From positions 131,150 through 195,149 of the forward strand of contig NZ_KQ040794.1 in NCBI RefSeq assembly GCF_000971965.1: a DNA stretch of 64,000 bases. The letters run 5' to 3'. A program made the translations under genes and the position numbers. This document shows positions 54,603 through 63,984 of this stretch, in pieces; position 1 is the first letter of the stretch; every line of letters starts with the position of its first letter. The DNA comes from Paenibacillus wulumuqiensis (lineage in GTDB: Bacteria; Bacillota; Bacilli; Paenibacillales; Paenibacillaceae). The notes under the pieces were generated by a model. The model was given only the letters and a program-made list of their open reading frames with translations. It did no database searches and had not been told where the DNA came from.

Positions 54603-54643
54603 AAGCTGATTTCCTGAATTGATTCGGGAAATCAGCTTTTTTT
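54603..54643 (+). terminator. Intrinsic terminator after ptsI
   Basis: AAGCTGATTTCCTGAA pairs with TTCGGGAAATCAGCTT (one mismatch), followed by seven T. Confidence 0.88.
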
Positions 54644-54684
54644 CGGTTTTTTGTGTAAAGATGAACAAGAGCTAAGAGGGAATT

Positions 54685-54804
54685 CGCTGCGGGAAAGGAT
54701 CATTCCGGCGGCCTCCGGTTAAGAATGGATATTCGGAATAACCGCTATTGCGGTAAATATCCATTCTTAAATGTCGGCCTCTGGAATGATTCCTTTCCCT
54801 TCGC
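54685..54804. repeat. Palindromic repeat family, copy 1
   Basis: About 120 bp with imperfect arms of nearly 50 bp: 54685-54734 holds GGGAAAGGATCATTCC and TTAAGAATGGATATT; 54756-54804 holds their partners AATATCCATTCTTAA and GGAATGATTCCTTTCC. A small perfect hairpin (ACCGC-TATT-GCGGT) forms the tip. A second, diverged copy in opposite orientation lies at 61960-62080. No coding sequence or target-site duplication is evident. Confidence 0.7.
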
Positions 54805-54973
54805 TAAGTGCGCCTGGGGAACTTGGTTGGAACCAGTCTTGCACAAAAGAAACGAGAGGTGGGTTGGGTAATAGGTTTGGCTTAAGCAGTGGGTTAAGAG
54901 TTTATTTTTGAAGAGAAAACGGTATTGATAGGTAATGAGTATTGGCTCGAATTTAAATGATAATAAGTACTGC

Positions 54974-55291
54974 TTATGAGGTGGAAGGCAGTCCTTTGCC
55001 GCCGAGGGGGTGAAAGATGCTGATTCTTTCCATGCCGGTGATGATGGGTTTGGCTTGTTGGATTAGAGTCTGGGTAGCTTCCAGTTGCAGGGATGCCTGG
55101 TGGGCTTGCTCGCTGCTCCATACTTCGTAGACATATACGCAATTCGGTTCATTTTCGGCGATGCTGATCGTGTAAATTTCGCATTCTTGTAGATCTTTCA
55201 TCGATTCTGCAGCGTCCAGCAGAATGCTGACCATGTTGTCGCGCTGGTTTTCCTGTACTGTAAATTTGCCGAACAATCCGAATCTGCTCAT
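54974..55291 (-). CDS. Antibiotic biosynthesis monooxygenase (ABM)-like protein, YgiN type
   Basis: A 105-residue dimeric alpha/beta barrel protein of the ABM superfamily (putative quinol monooxygenase or heme-degrading type), from GLFGKFTVQENQRDNMVSILLDAAESM, the YVYEVWSS core strand and HQASLQLEATQ. GAGGA lies just before ATG 55291. Such small proteins often act on quinones. Despite the family name there is no link to the NRPS cluster. Confidence 0.75.
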   Translation of the reverse strand: MSRFGLFGKFTVQENQRDNMVSILLDAAESMKDLQECEIYTISIAENEPNCVYVYEVWSSEQAHQASLQLEATQTLIQQAKPIITGMERISIFHPLGGKGLPSTS

Positions 55292-55433
55292 AATATTCCT
55301 CTTTTCGTAAATGAATAGGTGATGGTTATCGAAAATGGGTTGGCAGGAAAGCGTAAAGTGATTGTGTATTCGGTCATATTGATGTATAACAGCGTAATCT
55401 GAAGTACAGTTGACTGATGTGATGCGCAGTCAT

Positions 55434-55985
55434 TTAATCCGATGTCAGGCAGCCCAGTTCATAGTAGTTGTTATTGTTGAATTCAAAGCTTTTGATAACA
55501 TCGAGACCGAGTTTTTGGGTATGGGCGGCATAGGATCTTGGATTGATATGGTTGATGAATGTGATCAGGATCGGATATCGTTGACTCATTTGTTTTTTGG
55601 AAAATTCGAAAACCTTTTTAAGTACTTCGGTGCCTCTGTATGTCGTATCGATGCAGATCGGTCCGTATTGGTAGCTGTTGTCTGTAGACAGTACGGTTCC
55701 TCTGTATTCGGTATGCTGCAAATCGCCAATCATATGCTGAAAAAGCGGCCATTTGGACCAGTATTCCCAGGAAGCTGCCATCACGTAAGCGATAACTTTA
55801 TCGTTATCACACGCAATAGTGACTCCATTTTCCTTTTCAATGATTTCTTTGAATTGCTCGTTTGTAAACAGGGTGGTCACAAATCCATGAGGTTTGTCCT
55901 GTTCACTGATGGTTGTAATATGGTATTTTTGCTGTAATTCAGCGATAGCCGGTATATCATCGATTGTAGCGTTTCTGTAAATCAT
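55434..55985 (-). CDS. GNAT-family N-acetyltransferase
   Basis: A 183-residue GNAT protein: an N-terminal strand-helix MIYRNATIDDIPAIAELQQKY, a core strand VIAYVMAASWEYW, and an acetyl-CoA region ICIDTTYRGTEVLKKVFEFS (in place of the classical R/QxxGxG/A loop), ending in INPRSYAAHTQKLGLDVIKSFEF. AGGAGG precedes ATG 55985 by 6 nt. The substrate is unknown. Confidence 0.78.
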   Translation of the reverse strand: MIYRNATIDDIPAIAELQQKYHITTISEQDKPHGFVTTLFTNEQFKEIIEKENGVTIACDNDKVIAYVMAASWEYWSKWPLFQHMIGDLQHTEYRGTVLSTDNSYQYGPICIDTTYRGTEVLKKVFEFSKKQMSQRYPILITFINHINPRSYAAHTQKLGLDVIKSFEFNNNNYYELGCLTSD

Positions 55986-56152
55986 GGTTATCCTCCTACT
56001 GAAATCAATATAAACTCCTATCTCTCAATATACAGCCTGATGAAGCAGCAGGTAAATAGCAAGAATTAAATGGGTTATGCGGATATTAGAAAATCGTATA
56101 TCAGGTAATCGATAGCGCTTATTTAAAGCCAGCGCGGGTATAAAGTACATAC

Positions 56153-56202
56153 AAAAAGCAATCAAGGAACTTATCGCTACGATAAGTTCCTTGATTGCTT
56201 TA
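56153..56202 (-). terminator. Intrinsic terminator of the gcvT-gcvPA-gcvPB operon
   Basis: A 20-bp near-perfect stem (AGCAATCAAGGAACTTATCG and its complement) with a 4-nt loop. Read on the minus strand it ends in a T-run (A-run 56153-56157), 35 bp after the gcvPB stop. Confidence 0.88.
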
Positions 56203-56236
56203 ATCTATATATGCCGTAAGCTATGAGCCGTGAGTT

Positions 56237-57766
56237 TTAGCTGCAGGCGCAGTTGAGTACCGGCTTGCGGGCTGCGGTTGCTTCGTCCAGACGTTTGACC
56301 ACTGTGGTATATGGCGCGTTGAGCACCAGCTCCGGCGTGTCTTTGGCTTCCTGGGCAATCTGGATCATCGTATCGATAAAGGCATCCAGCGTTTCTTTGC
56401 TCTCGGTCTCGGTCGGCTCGATCATGATGCATTCTTCCACATTGAGCGGGAAGTAGACGGTAGGCGGATGGTAGCCAAAGTCGAGCAATCGTTTGGCGAC
56501 GTCAAGCGTGCGTACACCGTACTGCTTCAGTCCTTTGCCGGACATAACGAATTCGTGTTTGCATACATTATCATACGGCATAATGTAGTGATCCTTGAGA
56601 CGATGCATCATGTAGTTGGCATTCAGCACGGCACATTCGGATACCCGGCGCAGGCCTTCCGGACCGTAGGTGCGGATATACGTATAGGCACGTACGAGAA
56701 TACCAAAGTTGCCGTAGTACGCTTTGACACGACCGATCGAATCCGGTGAACCGGAACGCAGTGTGTAGCTGCCATCTTCCAGCTTCTCGACGACAGGCTC
56801 CGGCAGGAAAGGCAGCAGTCGGCTTTTTACACCGACCGGACCGGCACCCGGGCCACCGCCGCCGTGAGGCGTGCTCATCGTCTTGTGCAGATTGAGATGG
56901 ACCACATCAAAGCCCATATCACCCGGACGGGTAATGCCCATGATCGCATTGGAGTTGGCGCCATCGTAGTAGAGCAGACCGCCGGCTTCGTGCACGACCT
57001 GGGCGATCTCGGTAATCTGTTCTTCGAACAGTCCCAGTGTATTCGGATTGGTCAGCATGAGTGCTGCCGTATCCGGTCCTACCGCTGCACGCAGGGCATC
57101 CAGATCGACCAGGCCGCGTTCATTGGAAGGAATGGTAATCGTCTGGAAGCCTGCGACCGTTGCGCTGGCAGGGTTGGTTCCGTGCGAGGAATCCGGCACG
57201 ATGACTTTGGTACGATGCTCGCCGCGCTTCTCGTGATAGGCACGAATCATCATCAGACCGGTCCATTCTCCGTGCGCTCCGGCTGCCGGCTGCAGGGTTA
57301 CGGCGTCCATACCGGTCAAGGCAGCCAGATCGTTTTGCAGGGTATGCAGCATTTCCAGCGCTCCCTGGATACTTTGCTCCGGCTGATACGGATGAATTTT
57401 GGCAAAACCGGCATAGCGGGCGACATCTTCGTTGATTTTCGGGTTGTATTTCATCGTACAGGAGCCGAGTGGATAGAATCCGTTATCCACGCCAAAGTTC
57501 AGACGGGACAGCTCGGTATAGTGACGAATAACATCCACTTCATAGACTTCCGGCAGGGCAGCGGCTTCACTGCGCAGCATGTCTTGCGGAATGACGTCGC
57601 TCATTTCCACACGTGGCACATCGCATTCCGGCAGGGAATAGCCGACACGGCCAGGTTGGCTGAGTTCGAAGATCAGCGCTTTTTCCTTAATCACTGCGCC
57701 GATCAGTTCGGCGGATGCTGTAGCATTGGCGTCTGTAGGGGTTGTCGTTACCGTTTCATTTGTCAT
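56237..57766 (-). CDS. gcvPB: Glycine dehydrogenase (decarboxylating) subunit 2
   Basis: The 509-residue beta subunit of the two-part glycine decarboxylase (P-protein). It carries the PLP lysine in [17 protein letters not shown], with [11 protein letters not shown] upstream. It decarboxylates glycine and hands the aminomethyl group to lipoyl-GcvH. Its ATG overlaps the gcvPA stop by 4 nt (ATGA), which suggests coupled translation and equal subunit amounts. The C-terminus has a short CACS tail. Confidence 0.95.
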   Translation of the reverse strand: MTNETVTTTPTDANATASAELIGAVIKEKALIFELSQPGRVGYSLPECDVPRVEMSDVIPQDMLRSEAAALPEVYEVDVIRHYTELSRLNFGVDNGFYPLGSCTMKYNPKINEDVARYAGFAKIHPYQPEQSIQGALEMLHTLQNDLAALTGMDAVTLQPAAGAHGEWTGLMMIRAYHEKRGEHRTKVIVPDSSHGTNPASATVAGFQTITIPSNERGLVDLDALRAAVGPDTAALMLTNPNTLGLFEEQITEIAQVVHEAGGLLYYDGANSNAIMGITRPGDMGFDVVHLNLHKTMSTPHGGGGPGAGPVGVKSRLLPFLPEPVVEKLEDGSYTLRSGSPDSIGRVKAYYGNFGILVRAYTYIRTYGPEGLRRVSECAVLNANYMMHRLKDHYIMPYDNVCKHEFVMSGKGLKQYGVRTLDVAKRLLDFGYHPPTVYFPLNVEECIMIEPTETESKETLDAFIDTMIQIAQEAKDTPELVLNAPYTTVVKRLDEATAARKPVLNCACS

Positions 57767-59118
57767 AGGGATGCCTCCAGTTGGGTTGCCAGTTGATCAA
57801 TCTCGGATTTGGTGCGCTTTTCCGTTACGGCGAACAGCATGTGACCGGATAACTCCGGATAGGACAGACCAAGATCATAACCACCGATGACACCCTGCTC
57901 CAGCAGCTTCACATTCAGTTCGGCTGCGGACATGCCTTCCGGAAGTTGGATTACAAATTCATTGAAGAACGGAGACTGGAACGCAAGCTTCAGGCCGGGA
58001 ACAGAAGACAGCTTCTGTGCGGCATAATGGGACTTCTGTACATTCAGGTCGGCGACATCGATCATGCCCTGTTTGCCCATAATGGACATGTAGACCGAAG
58101 CGGACAGGGCCAGCAGCGCCTGGTTGGAGCAAATATTGGAAGTCGCTTTGTCGCGGCGGATATGCTGCTCGCGTGTCTGCAGCGTCAGTACAAAGCCGCG
58201 TTTGCCGTCACGGTCGGTCGTCTGGCCGACGATACGGCCCGGCATACGGCGCATCTGGGCCTGCGATACCGCGAAGAATCCGCATGTAGGACCGCCGAGG
58301 GACATGGAAATGCCAAGCGGCTGTGCATCGCCGACCACGATATCCGCTCCCAGCTTGCCCGGTGCTTCCAGTAGACCAAGTGAAATCGGGTTGGTGCTGA
58401 CAACGAGTAGCGCGCCATGTTCATGAGCAAGATCCGCAGCAGCGCGAATCCCCTCGATACCACCAAAAAAGTTCGGAGACTGCACCAGTACCGCAGCCGT
58501 CTGATCATCCAGCACTTCGGCAAGTGCGCTGATATCGGTCACTCCGTCGCCATAGGCTACTTCAACTACTTCCAGATTTAATCCGCGTGCATAGCTGCGT
58601 ACGACAGCGCGTGCTTCCGGATGAATGGTGGAGAAGGCGACGATCTTGGTACGGCGCGTCGCAGAGGCTGCCAGTGAAGCCGCTTCGGCCAGCGCAGTTG
58701 CTCCATCGTACATACTCGCATTGGCTACAGCCATCCCGGTCAATTCGCAAATGTAGGATTGGAACTCAAAAATGGCCTGCAGCTCGCCCTGACTGATCTC
58801 CGGTTGATACGGAGTATAGGCAGTGTAGAATTCGGAGCGGGAGATCACATGGTTGATCACCGAAGGCACATGATGGTCGTAAATGCCTGCACCCAGGAAG
58901 CTGGTATAACGGTCCGTATCGGCATTGCGTCCAGCGAGCTGTGACATATGGCGGGTCAGCGCGTATTCGTCCAGCATGTCCGACATCGGCAGTGTGCCCT
59001 GGTAGCGAACAGCTGCCGGAATATCCTTGAACAGATCCTCGATGGATGATGCACCCACGACAGCCAACATATCGGCTTCGTTCTGGGCAGTCATCGGAAT
59101 ATAGCGATGCAATTTCAT
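57763..59118 (-). CDS. gcvPA: Glycine dehydrogenase (decarboxylating) subunit 1
   Basis: The 451-residue alpha subunit of glycine decarboxylase, partner of GcvPB. Family blocks include [46 protein letters not shown] and [10 protein letters not shown]. It starts 65 bp after gcvT on the same strand, in the riboswitch-controlled operon. Confidence 0.94.
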   Translation of the reverse strand: MKLHRYIPMTAQNEADMLAVVGASSIEDLFKDIPAAVRYQGTLPMSDMLDEYALTRHMSQLAGRNADTDRYTSFLGAGIYDHHVPSVINHVISRSEFYTAYTPYQPEISQGELQAIFEFQSYICELTGMAVANASMYDGATALAEAASLAASATRRTKIVAFSTIHPEARAVVRSYARGLNLEVVEVAYGDGVTDISALAEVLDDQTAAVLVQSPNFFGGIEGIRAAADLAHEHGALLVVSTNPISLGLLEAPGKLGADIVVGDAQPLGISMSLGGPTCGFFAVSQAQMRRMPGRIVGQTTDRDGKRGFVLTLQTREQHIRRDKATSNICSNQALLALSASVYMSIMGKQGMIDVADLNVQKSHYAAQKLSSVPGLKLAFQSPFFNEFVIQLPEGMSAAELNVKLLEQGVIGGYDLGLSYPELSGHMLFAVTEKRTKSEIDQLATQLEASL

Positions 59119-59183
59119 TATATAGACTCCTTTCGGCAGCAGGAGCTGCCGGGTGATGGTTGATCAGACACGGGAATAATCAA

Positions 59184-60299
59184 TCAGACAGTTACAGGCT
59201 TTCTTTTATAAAAAGGAGCTTTGACGACTTCGGCTTTGAGGCGTTTGCCGCGAATCTCTACTTCAATCTCGGTACCGATAGCTGCATGTTCCGTTTCGAT
59301 CAGAGCGAGACCGAGGTTGCGCTTGAGTGTAGGGGACTGGGTACCGGTCGTCACTTCACCGATCTGGCGACCATCCCGGAAGACCGGATAATGGGAGCGG
59401 GGAATACCCCGATCGGTAATCTCCACGCCGACCAGCTTGCGCGGTACTCCGTTTTCCTTTTGCTCCAGTAGTACGCTGCGGCCGATAAATTCACCTTTGT
59501 CCAGCTTCACAAAGAAACCGAGACTGGCTTCAAGCGGCGTAATATCTGCCGATAGCTCTTGTCCATATAATGGCAGCTTGGCTTCAAAGCGCAGTGTGTC
59601 TCGCGCACCAAGTCCGCAGGGTAACAGTCCGTCGGCTTCACCGGCTGTCAGCAGGCCGGTCCAGATGTCACCAGCCTGATCGGCCGGCGCATAGATCTCG
59701 TAGCCATCTTCACCGGTATAGCCGGTGCGGGACAGGATGACTTTGGCACCGAACAGTTCCGCATCGGCGATAAAGGAGAAGCCGGGCAGTTCCTTGTACG
59801 CATCACTGCCGGCAGCTTTTGCCAGAATACCTGCGGCGAGCGGCCCCTGCAGCGCGATCAGCGCCGTCTGCTCGGAGATATTTTGCAACGTGACGCTCTC
59901 CGGCAGATGCTTCTGCAGCCACTCTATATCCTTGTCGATGTTGGAAGCATTGATGACAAGCATATAATGCTCTTCGCCCAGCCGGTAGACGAGCAGATCG
60001 TCGACGACACCGCCGGTCGCATAACACATGAGTGTATACTGCGCCTGACCATCCTGCAGCCGGGAGACGTCATTGGTCAGCATCTTTTGCAGGTAATCGA
60101 GTGAGCCGGAGCCGCTAATGATCACTTCGCCCATATGGGAGACGTCAAACAACCCTGCTTTCTCACGGACAGCTTCATGTTCTTTCTGGATGCCTGTAAA
60201 CTGGACAGGAAGTTCCCAGCCGCCAAAATCGATGCAGCGCGGAGAACCGGATGCGGCATACAACGGATAAAGCGGTGTGCGCTTGAGTTCTGTAGTCAT
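59184..60299 (-). CDS. gcvT: Aminomethyltransferase (glycine cleavage T-protein)
   Basis: A 371-residue T-protein that releases ammonia from the aminomethyl-lipoyl group of GcvH and makes 5,10-methylene-tetrahydrofolate. Motifs include [30 protein letters not shown] and [21 protein letters not shown] 60299 is 8 nt after AGGTG; a TTG directly before it (60302) is less likely. First gene after the tandem glycine riboswitch. Confidence 0.95.
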   Translation of the reverse strand: MTTELKRTPLYPLYAASGSPRCIDFGGWELPVQFTGIQKEHEAVREKAGLFDVSHMGEVIISGSGSLDYLQKMLTNDVSRLQDGQAQYTLMCYATGGVVDDLLVYRLGEEHYMLVINASNIDKDIEWLQKHLPESVTLQNISEQTALIALQGPLAAGILAKAAGSDAYKELPGFSFIADAELFGAKVILSRTGYTGEDGYEIYAPADQAGDIWTGLLTAGEADGLLPCGLGARDTLRFEAKLPLYGQELSADITPLEASLGFFVKLDKGEFIGRSVLLEQKENGVPRKLVGVEITDRGIPRSHYPVFRDGRQIGEVTTGTQSPTLKRNLGLALIETEHAAIGTEIEVEIRGKRLKAEVVKAPFYKRKPVTV

Positions 60300-60352
60300 C
60301 AATGATTCACCTCATGGTTTATTTGGTATGGAACAGGATAAGTCATACAGAC

Positions 60353-60414
60353 AAAAAAACAGGGAGGATCAGGAAATAAACAGGCATCGCCCGCATTTTC
60401 CTTTTCCTCCCTGT
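60353..60414 (-). terminator. Expression-platform terminator of the glycine riboswitch
   Basis: On the minus strand ACAGGGAGG pairs with CCTCCCTGT across a structured loop and runs into seven T (A-run 60353-60359). It lies between the second aptamer and gcvT. The ACAGGGAGG arm also closes aptamer 2, so ligand binding can exclude the terminator. Confidence 0.85.
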
Positions 60415-60690
60415 CCTTGGTACCTGAGAGTTACCTTATTCGCCCACTGCCGGATGATCATACAGCATATTCCATCACTGTATGCTATACTCCTCGTAAA
60501 AGCATATGGCCGAGATAAGTTTCCCCTTTGGTGATCCGCTCAGGTATGATTATGATGTCTGTTCATAACCGCCGGATTCTCTCCAGAGCCGCGTCCAGTA
60601 CAGGTCCTTTTGCCTGAGAGATTCACCATAACGGCTTACTCCTTCGGCGCTGCCCTGATGCCGGCAGTCTCTCCCTGTACGTTCATCCGC
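60411..60690 (-). ncRNA. Tandem glycine riboswitch
   Basis: Read on the minus strand, aptamer 1 (about 60678-60600) has GGGAGAGAC, GCGCCGAAGGAG and GAATCTCTCAGGCAAAAGGA. It is followed by a GCTCTGGAGAGA linker and aptamer 2 (about 60590-60415) with CACCAAAGGGGAAAC and AACTCTCAGGTACCAAGGAC. This is the conserved two-aptamer glycine riboswitch as in the B. subtilis gcvT leader. With glycine bound it should turn on gcvT-gcvPA-gcvPB. Confidence 0.95.
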
Positions 60691-60757
60691 TCACATATGA
60701 TGTTATGTATTTCCGAACATTCATGAATGAAAATATTAAAAATGTATGTTTATTATA

Positions 60758-60819
60758 TTAATACTTGATTCAAAGAGGGATGTCAAGACTCTTGACAGCG
60801 CAATCTTCCTTACTATACG
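60758..60819. promoter_or_regulatory. Back-to-back gcvT and gcvH promoters sharing a palindrome
   Basis: The 17-bp palindrome TGTCAAGACTCTTGACA (60781-60797) contains a consensus TTGACA -35 on each strand. Rightward: TTGACA (60792-60797), 16 bp, TATACG (60814-60819) for gcvH. Leftward: TTGACA, 17 bp, TATTAA (60763-60758) for the riboswitch-gcvT transcript. Confidence 0.6.
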
Positions 60820-60868
60820 CTTGTGGCATCAAAACCCAATTATGATATGGAACCGGAGGAATGGAACG

Positions 60869-61261
60869 ATGAGTGAGATCAAGGACCAATTGTTGTACAG
60901 TGAGGAACATGAGTGGGTAGAGCGCATCAGCGAAGATACCGTCCGTATCGGCATTACCGATTTTGCCCAGCATCAGCTTGGGGATATCGTATTCGTCGAA
61001 CTGCCGGAAGAAGGACGCGAAGTCGCAGCAGACGAAGTCGTAGGCACCATCGAATCCGTCAAAACCGTATCCGACCTGTTCTGTCCGCTGGCCGGTACCG
61101 TTACCACATTTAACCCTGACCTGGAGACCGAACCCGAACTGGTCAACTCCGACCCCTACGGACGCGGCTGGATGATCGAACTCAAAGTAACCGACGAACT
61201 GGAAAGCGCCCTGTCCAAACTGATGGACGCCAAAGCCTACGCCGAGCACGCTCAAGACTAA
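60869..61261 (+). CDS. gcvH: Glycine cleavage system H protein
   Basis: A 130-residue lipoyl carrier protein. The lipoylated Lys65 lies in GTIESVKTVSDLFCP. YSEEHEWVE and GITDFAQHQLGDIVFVELP are typical. ATG 60869 lies 8 nt after GGAGGA; the frame is open to 60746 without a ribosome site. It is transcribed divergently from gcvT-gcvPA-gcvPB and so is not under their riboswitch. GcvH also serves as a lipoate relay in Gram-positives, which may explain its separate promoter. Confidence 0.95.
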   Translation: MSEIKDQLLYSEEHEWVERISEDTVRIGITDFAQHQLGDIVFVELPEEGREVAADEVVGTIESVKTVSDLFCPLAGTVTTFNPDLETEPELVNSDPYGRGWMIELKVTDELESALSKLMDAKAYAEHAQD

Positions 61262-61959
61262 TGGATCACCACCAATCACCAACCCGCCATACATCCAAAC
61301 CTGCTAACTACCTGCCGCAACCCAGTTCTTTCCTGCAGAGAACCATGGCAAAGGATACATATGGCACCCGAAAATAAAGCGCTGACCCGGAAGCAGGCAT
61401 ACCGCCTAACCATGCCTGCTTCCACCCATATCCACCAACCCAAAAGCACAATAACCCCAAAACCCAGCCAACTTTCCAATTAAACAAACCCTGCATCCAG
61501 CGACTTCGCCGTATTCAGATCAAGAAAGTTTGCCACCACCTGCCAATTCCAGCAGCCCGGTGTTTTGAGGTTATTTGTGCATGTATATTTTATTTTTCTT
61601 TGTTACGCCTTATTCCCAATGATTACGGACTGTTTATCACAAAATTGTTCCTTAAAAAATACATACTGTGAGCGCCGATCAATAATTTCTATCACCCCAA
61701 GTTCCTTGGACATCCAGAAGGGTCACGTACATTAAAAAGACTAAAGAGTAATAAGAATGATGAAGAAACCACAAGGAGAATTAAAAATTATTAAAGTGCT
61801 AAAGAAAATTAATTAGCATGAAGCAAAATCAAGGAACATTCAAAGAGATTAATGAAAATATAAAAGCACTAAAAGCACTTTACCTACTTAGAGCTTCGAA
61901 ATTCTTAAAGCTTTTCAATCTTTCCAATCTTTTCCCAATGCAAAAACTAGATTCACCAA

Positions 61960-62080
61960 GCGCAGGAAAAGGAATCGTACTGAAGCTCTCCTTTAAGATC
62001 GGCTATCGACTGCTGAAGGCAGTCTTTCAAGATAGCTGATCTTAACAGAGAGCGGAAGTACGATCCTTTTACGGAGCGGT
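61960..62080. repeat. Palindromic repeat family, copy 2 (inverted relative to copy 1)
   Basis: The left arm contains AGCGCAGGAAAAGGAATCGT and TTTAAGATCGGCTATC; the right arm contains GATAGCTGATCTTAAC and AGTACGATCCTTTTACGG. The tip is GACTGC-TGAAG-GCAGTC. Both copies have one AAGGAATC arm and one AAGGATC arm, but in opposite order, so this copy is inverted. Inner stem sequences differ between copies while pairing is kept. Confidence 0.7.
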
Positions 62081-62166
62081 AAGTACCTACTTTCTCCAAT
62101 CTATCAAAACAACATGAAAAAAGAACAACCCCAAGCAATAAGAAGATCACAAGCACTACAGTCACC

Positions 62167-62229
62167 AAGAGCACTGAGAGCACTGAGAGCACTGAGAGCA
62201 CTAAGAGCACTAAGAGCACTAAGAGCACT
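62167..62229. repeat. Tandem array of seven 9-bp units
   Basis: Seven perfect copies of RAGAGCACT: one AAGAGCACT, three GAGAGCACT, then three AAGAGCACT. Related scattered sequence (AAGAGCGCT, AAGAGTACT) follows. Confidence 0.92.
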
Positions 62230-62380
62230 TAGGAGTATTTAAGAGCGCTAAGCCCACCAAGAGTACTTATGAGCCATAAAAAGCACCGATGCCACTATCC
62301 TTGGACATGTCACACCTTTGGTTGAGTGAAAAACTCCCCCCGCGTTTATTTAAAAGAATAAACCCAACAGGAGGAACACC

Positions 62381-63226
62381 ATGAACACCAAACGAATATT
62401 CATCACCGGTGCCAACTCAGGCATGGGTCTCGCATCGACGATCGAACTGGCCCGGCGCGGACATGAAGTGATTATGGGATGCCGTAATGAAGAGCGCGGC
62501 CAGAAAGCACTGGAGCAGGCCCGTCAGGAGAGCGGATCGGACAAGCTGACCCTGATGAAATGCGATCTGGGCTCGCTGGAGACGATTCGCAGCTTTGCAA
62601 AGGAGTTCAACCAACGTTATGATCACCTGGATGTGCTGCTCAACAATGCAGGTGTCGTCAACCTGAAGCGCAAGGAGACGTCCGACGGTTTTGAAATGAG
62701 TATCGGTGTGAATCATCTGGGTCATTTCCTGCTGACCAATCTGCTGCTGGACAGCCTGCACAAAGCGGAAGCTGCCCGTATCGTCGTTGTCAGCTCCGGC
62801 GCCTACAAGCTGGGCAAAATTCACTGGGACGATCCCCACCTGCACAGCGGGTATAATGTGGTCAAAGCGTATGCCCAGTCCAAGCTGGCGAATATTTATT
62901 TTACCCGCATCCTCGCTCAGCGGCTGGAAGGCACATCCGTCACGGTGAACAGCCTGCATCCCGGCGCCGTAGCGACCAGTATCGGAGTCGACCGGGAGAC
63001 CGGGTTCGGCAAGCGCATTCTCGCTTCGGTCGCCCATATGCCCTTTTTCCAGACACCCGAGCAGGGAGCGGAGACCGCGATCTTCCTGACGGACGATGAG
63101 TCGGTAGAAGGCAAGTCAGGGGCTTATTATTATCGCAAGCAGCTGCATTCATTGCGTCCAAAAGCGGAAGACCAGCAGGAAGCCGAACGGCTGTGGACAT
63201 GGAGTGAGCAGCAGGTCGGGCTGTGA
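62381..63226 (+). CDS. Short-chain dehydrogenase/reductase, retinol dehydrogenase-like
   Basis: A 281-residue SDR with Rossmann loop GANSGMGLA, an NADP-type basic CRNEERG after strand 2, LLNNAGVV, catalytic Ser in VVVSSGAYKLG, and YAQSK (Tyr and Lys). The N-terminal layout and HPGAVATSI resemble retinol dehydrogenase/WW-domain oxidoreductase-like SDRs common in soil bacteria. AGGAGG is 6 nt before ATG 62381. The substrate is unknown. Confidence 0.85.
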   Translation: MNTKRIFITGANSGMGLASTIELARRGHEVIMGCRNEERGQKALEQARQESGSDKLTLMKCDLGSLETIRSFAKEFNQRYDHLDVLLNNAGVVNLKRKETSDGFEMSIGVNHLGHFLLTNLLLDSLHKAEAARIVVVSSGAYKLGKIHWDDPHLHSGYNVVKAYAQSKLANIYFTRILAQRLEGTSVTVNSLHPGAVATSIGVDRETGFGKRILASVAHMPFFQTPEQGAETAIFLTDDESVEGKSGAYYYRKQLHSLRPKAEDQQEAERLWTWSEQQVGL

Positions 63227-63441
63227 ATCGGCAAGGATGGCCTGCTGCCTGCCGCTCATGCCAAATAGGATATGTTGGCAGCGGCAGCATGATCGCTGCT
63301 GCTGTAAATAAGGTCATATGGACCTTTTGCAGACGGAGACTTAAAATGTGATTCTCCCGGAACCTGTGGTAGACTGAATAAGAATGTTGTTCCGGCGTCA
63401 TGGACTGATGCTAATTTTTAGAGAAAAGAAGGTACGAAAAA

Positions 63442-63984
63442 ATGAATAATAATTATCCGCCTAATCCGAATGACCATGAACGTGAACGTCCGCCACATGG
63501 CGCACCACAGCCTCCGGGTCCTCCAGGTTCCCGTCCTCCGCTGGTCGGGCTGGGTGGCTGGTTGACCGTGTTTCAGATCTATATATACTGGAGCTTGTTT
63601 ATTGCGCTTATCTCCATCCCTACATACATAGCGATGCTGTTTCTGGCAGCCAACGAAGACGCGCTTCCTGCGGAAGTTCGCTCGGTGATGTCCATGTACG
63701 GGGATAATCTGCAGTCCTTGTCGGTCTATGAGCTTGTGGTCTCGATCATTCAGTTTGTCCTTTTGATCCTGATGATGGTAATGCTGTATACCCGCAGAAA
63801 GTCGTTCCCGAGAATCGCCAGAATGTATCTGATCCTCAGCTTGGCTTTTGCCGTTATTGCCTTTTTCGTCGTGCCGCCTACATCCACCATGGTCGCTTCC
63901 ATGATCTGGGGTGCGGTATTGACGCTGGCCTGGAATATGTATTTCACACGTTCCGTACGTGTCAAAAATACATTTATCCGTTAA
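63442..63984 (+). CDS. DUF2569-like four-helix membrane protein
   Basis: A 180-residue protein with a proline-rich hydrophilic N-terminus (NYPPNPNDHERERPPHG..., about 34 residues), then LVGLGGWLTVFQI, the opening phrase of DUF2569 proteins, and four membrane helices (about residues 43-70, 94-116, 123-145 and 147-168). An AGAAGG lies upstream of ATG 63442. Function unknown. The gene ends 16 bp before the window edge. Confidence 0.7.
   Translation: MNNNYPPNPNDHERERPPHGAPQPPGPPGSRPPLVGLGGWLTVFQIYIYWSLFIALISIPTYIAMLFLAANEDALPAEVRSVMSMYGDNLQSLSVYELVVSIIQFVLLILMMVMLYTRRKSFPRIARMYLILSLAFAVIAFFVVPPTSTMVASMIWGAVLTLAWNMYFTRSVRVKNTFIR

Larger units (their letters stand above)
61262..62380. other. Repeat-rich intergenic region between gcvH and the short-chain dehydrogenase
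   Basis: 1.1 kb with no convincing gene. It holds a perfect 12-bp inverted repeat (GGAAGCAGGCAT at 61389-61400 and its complement at 61412-61423, no T-run), palindromic repeat copy 2 (about 61960-62080) and a 9-bp tandem array (62167-62229). The first 250 bp are strikingly poor in G on the plus strand. Open frames at 61818-62039 (+) and 61953-62228 (-) coincide with these repeats and lack ribosome sites. Confidence 0.55.

Noticed and set aside
56111-56124. GATAGCGCTTATTT as a cre box
   Set aside because: Only the central GCGCTT matches, and it lies downstream of the gcv operon and upstream of nothing on that side except the GNAT gene's far flank.
61818-62039. 73-codon plus-strand frame, and a VL-rich minus-strand frame at 61953-62228
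   Set aside because: They coincide with the palindromic repeat and the 9-bp tandem array; composition follows the repeats and no ribosome sites are present.
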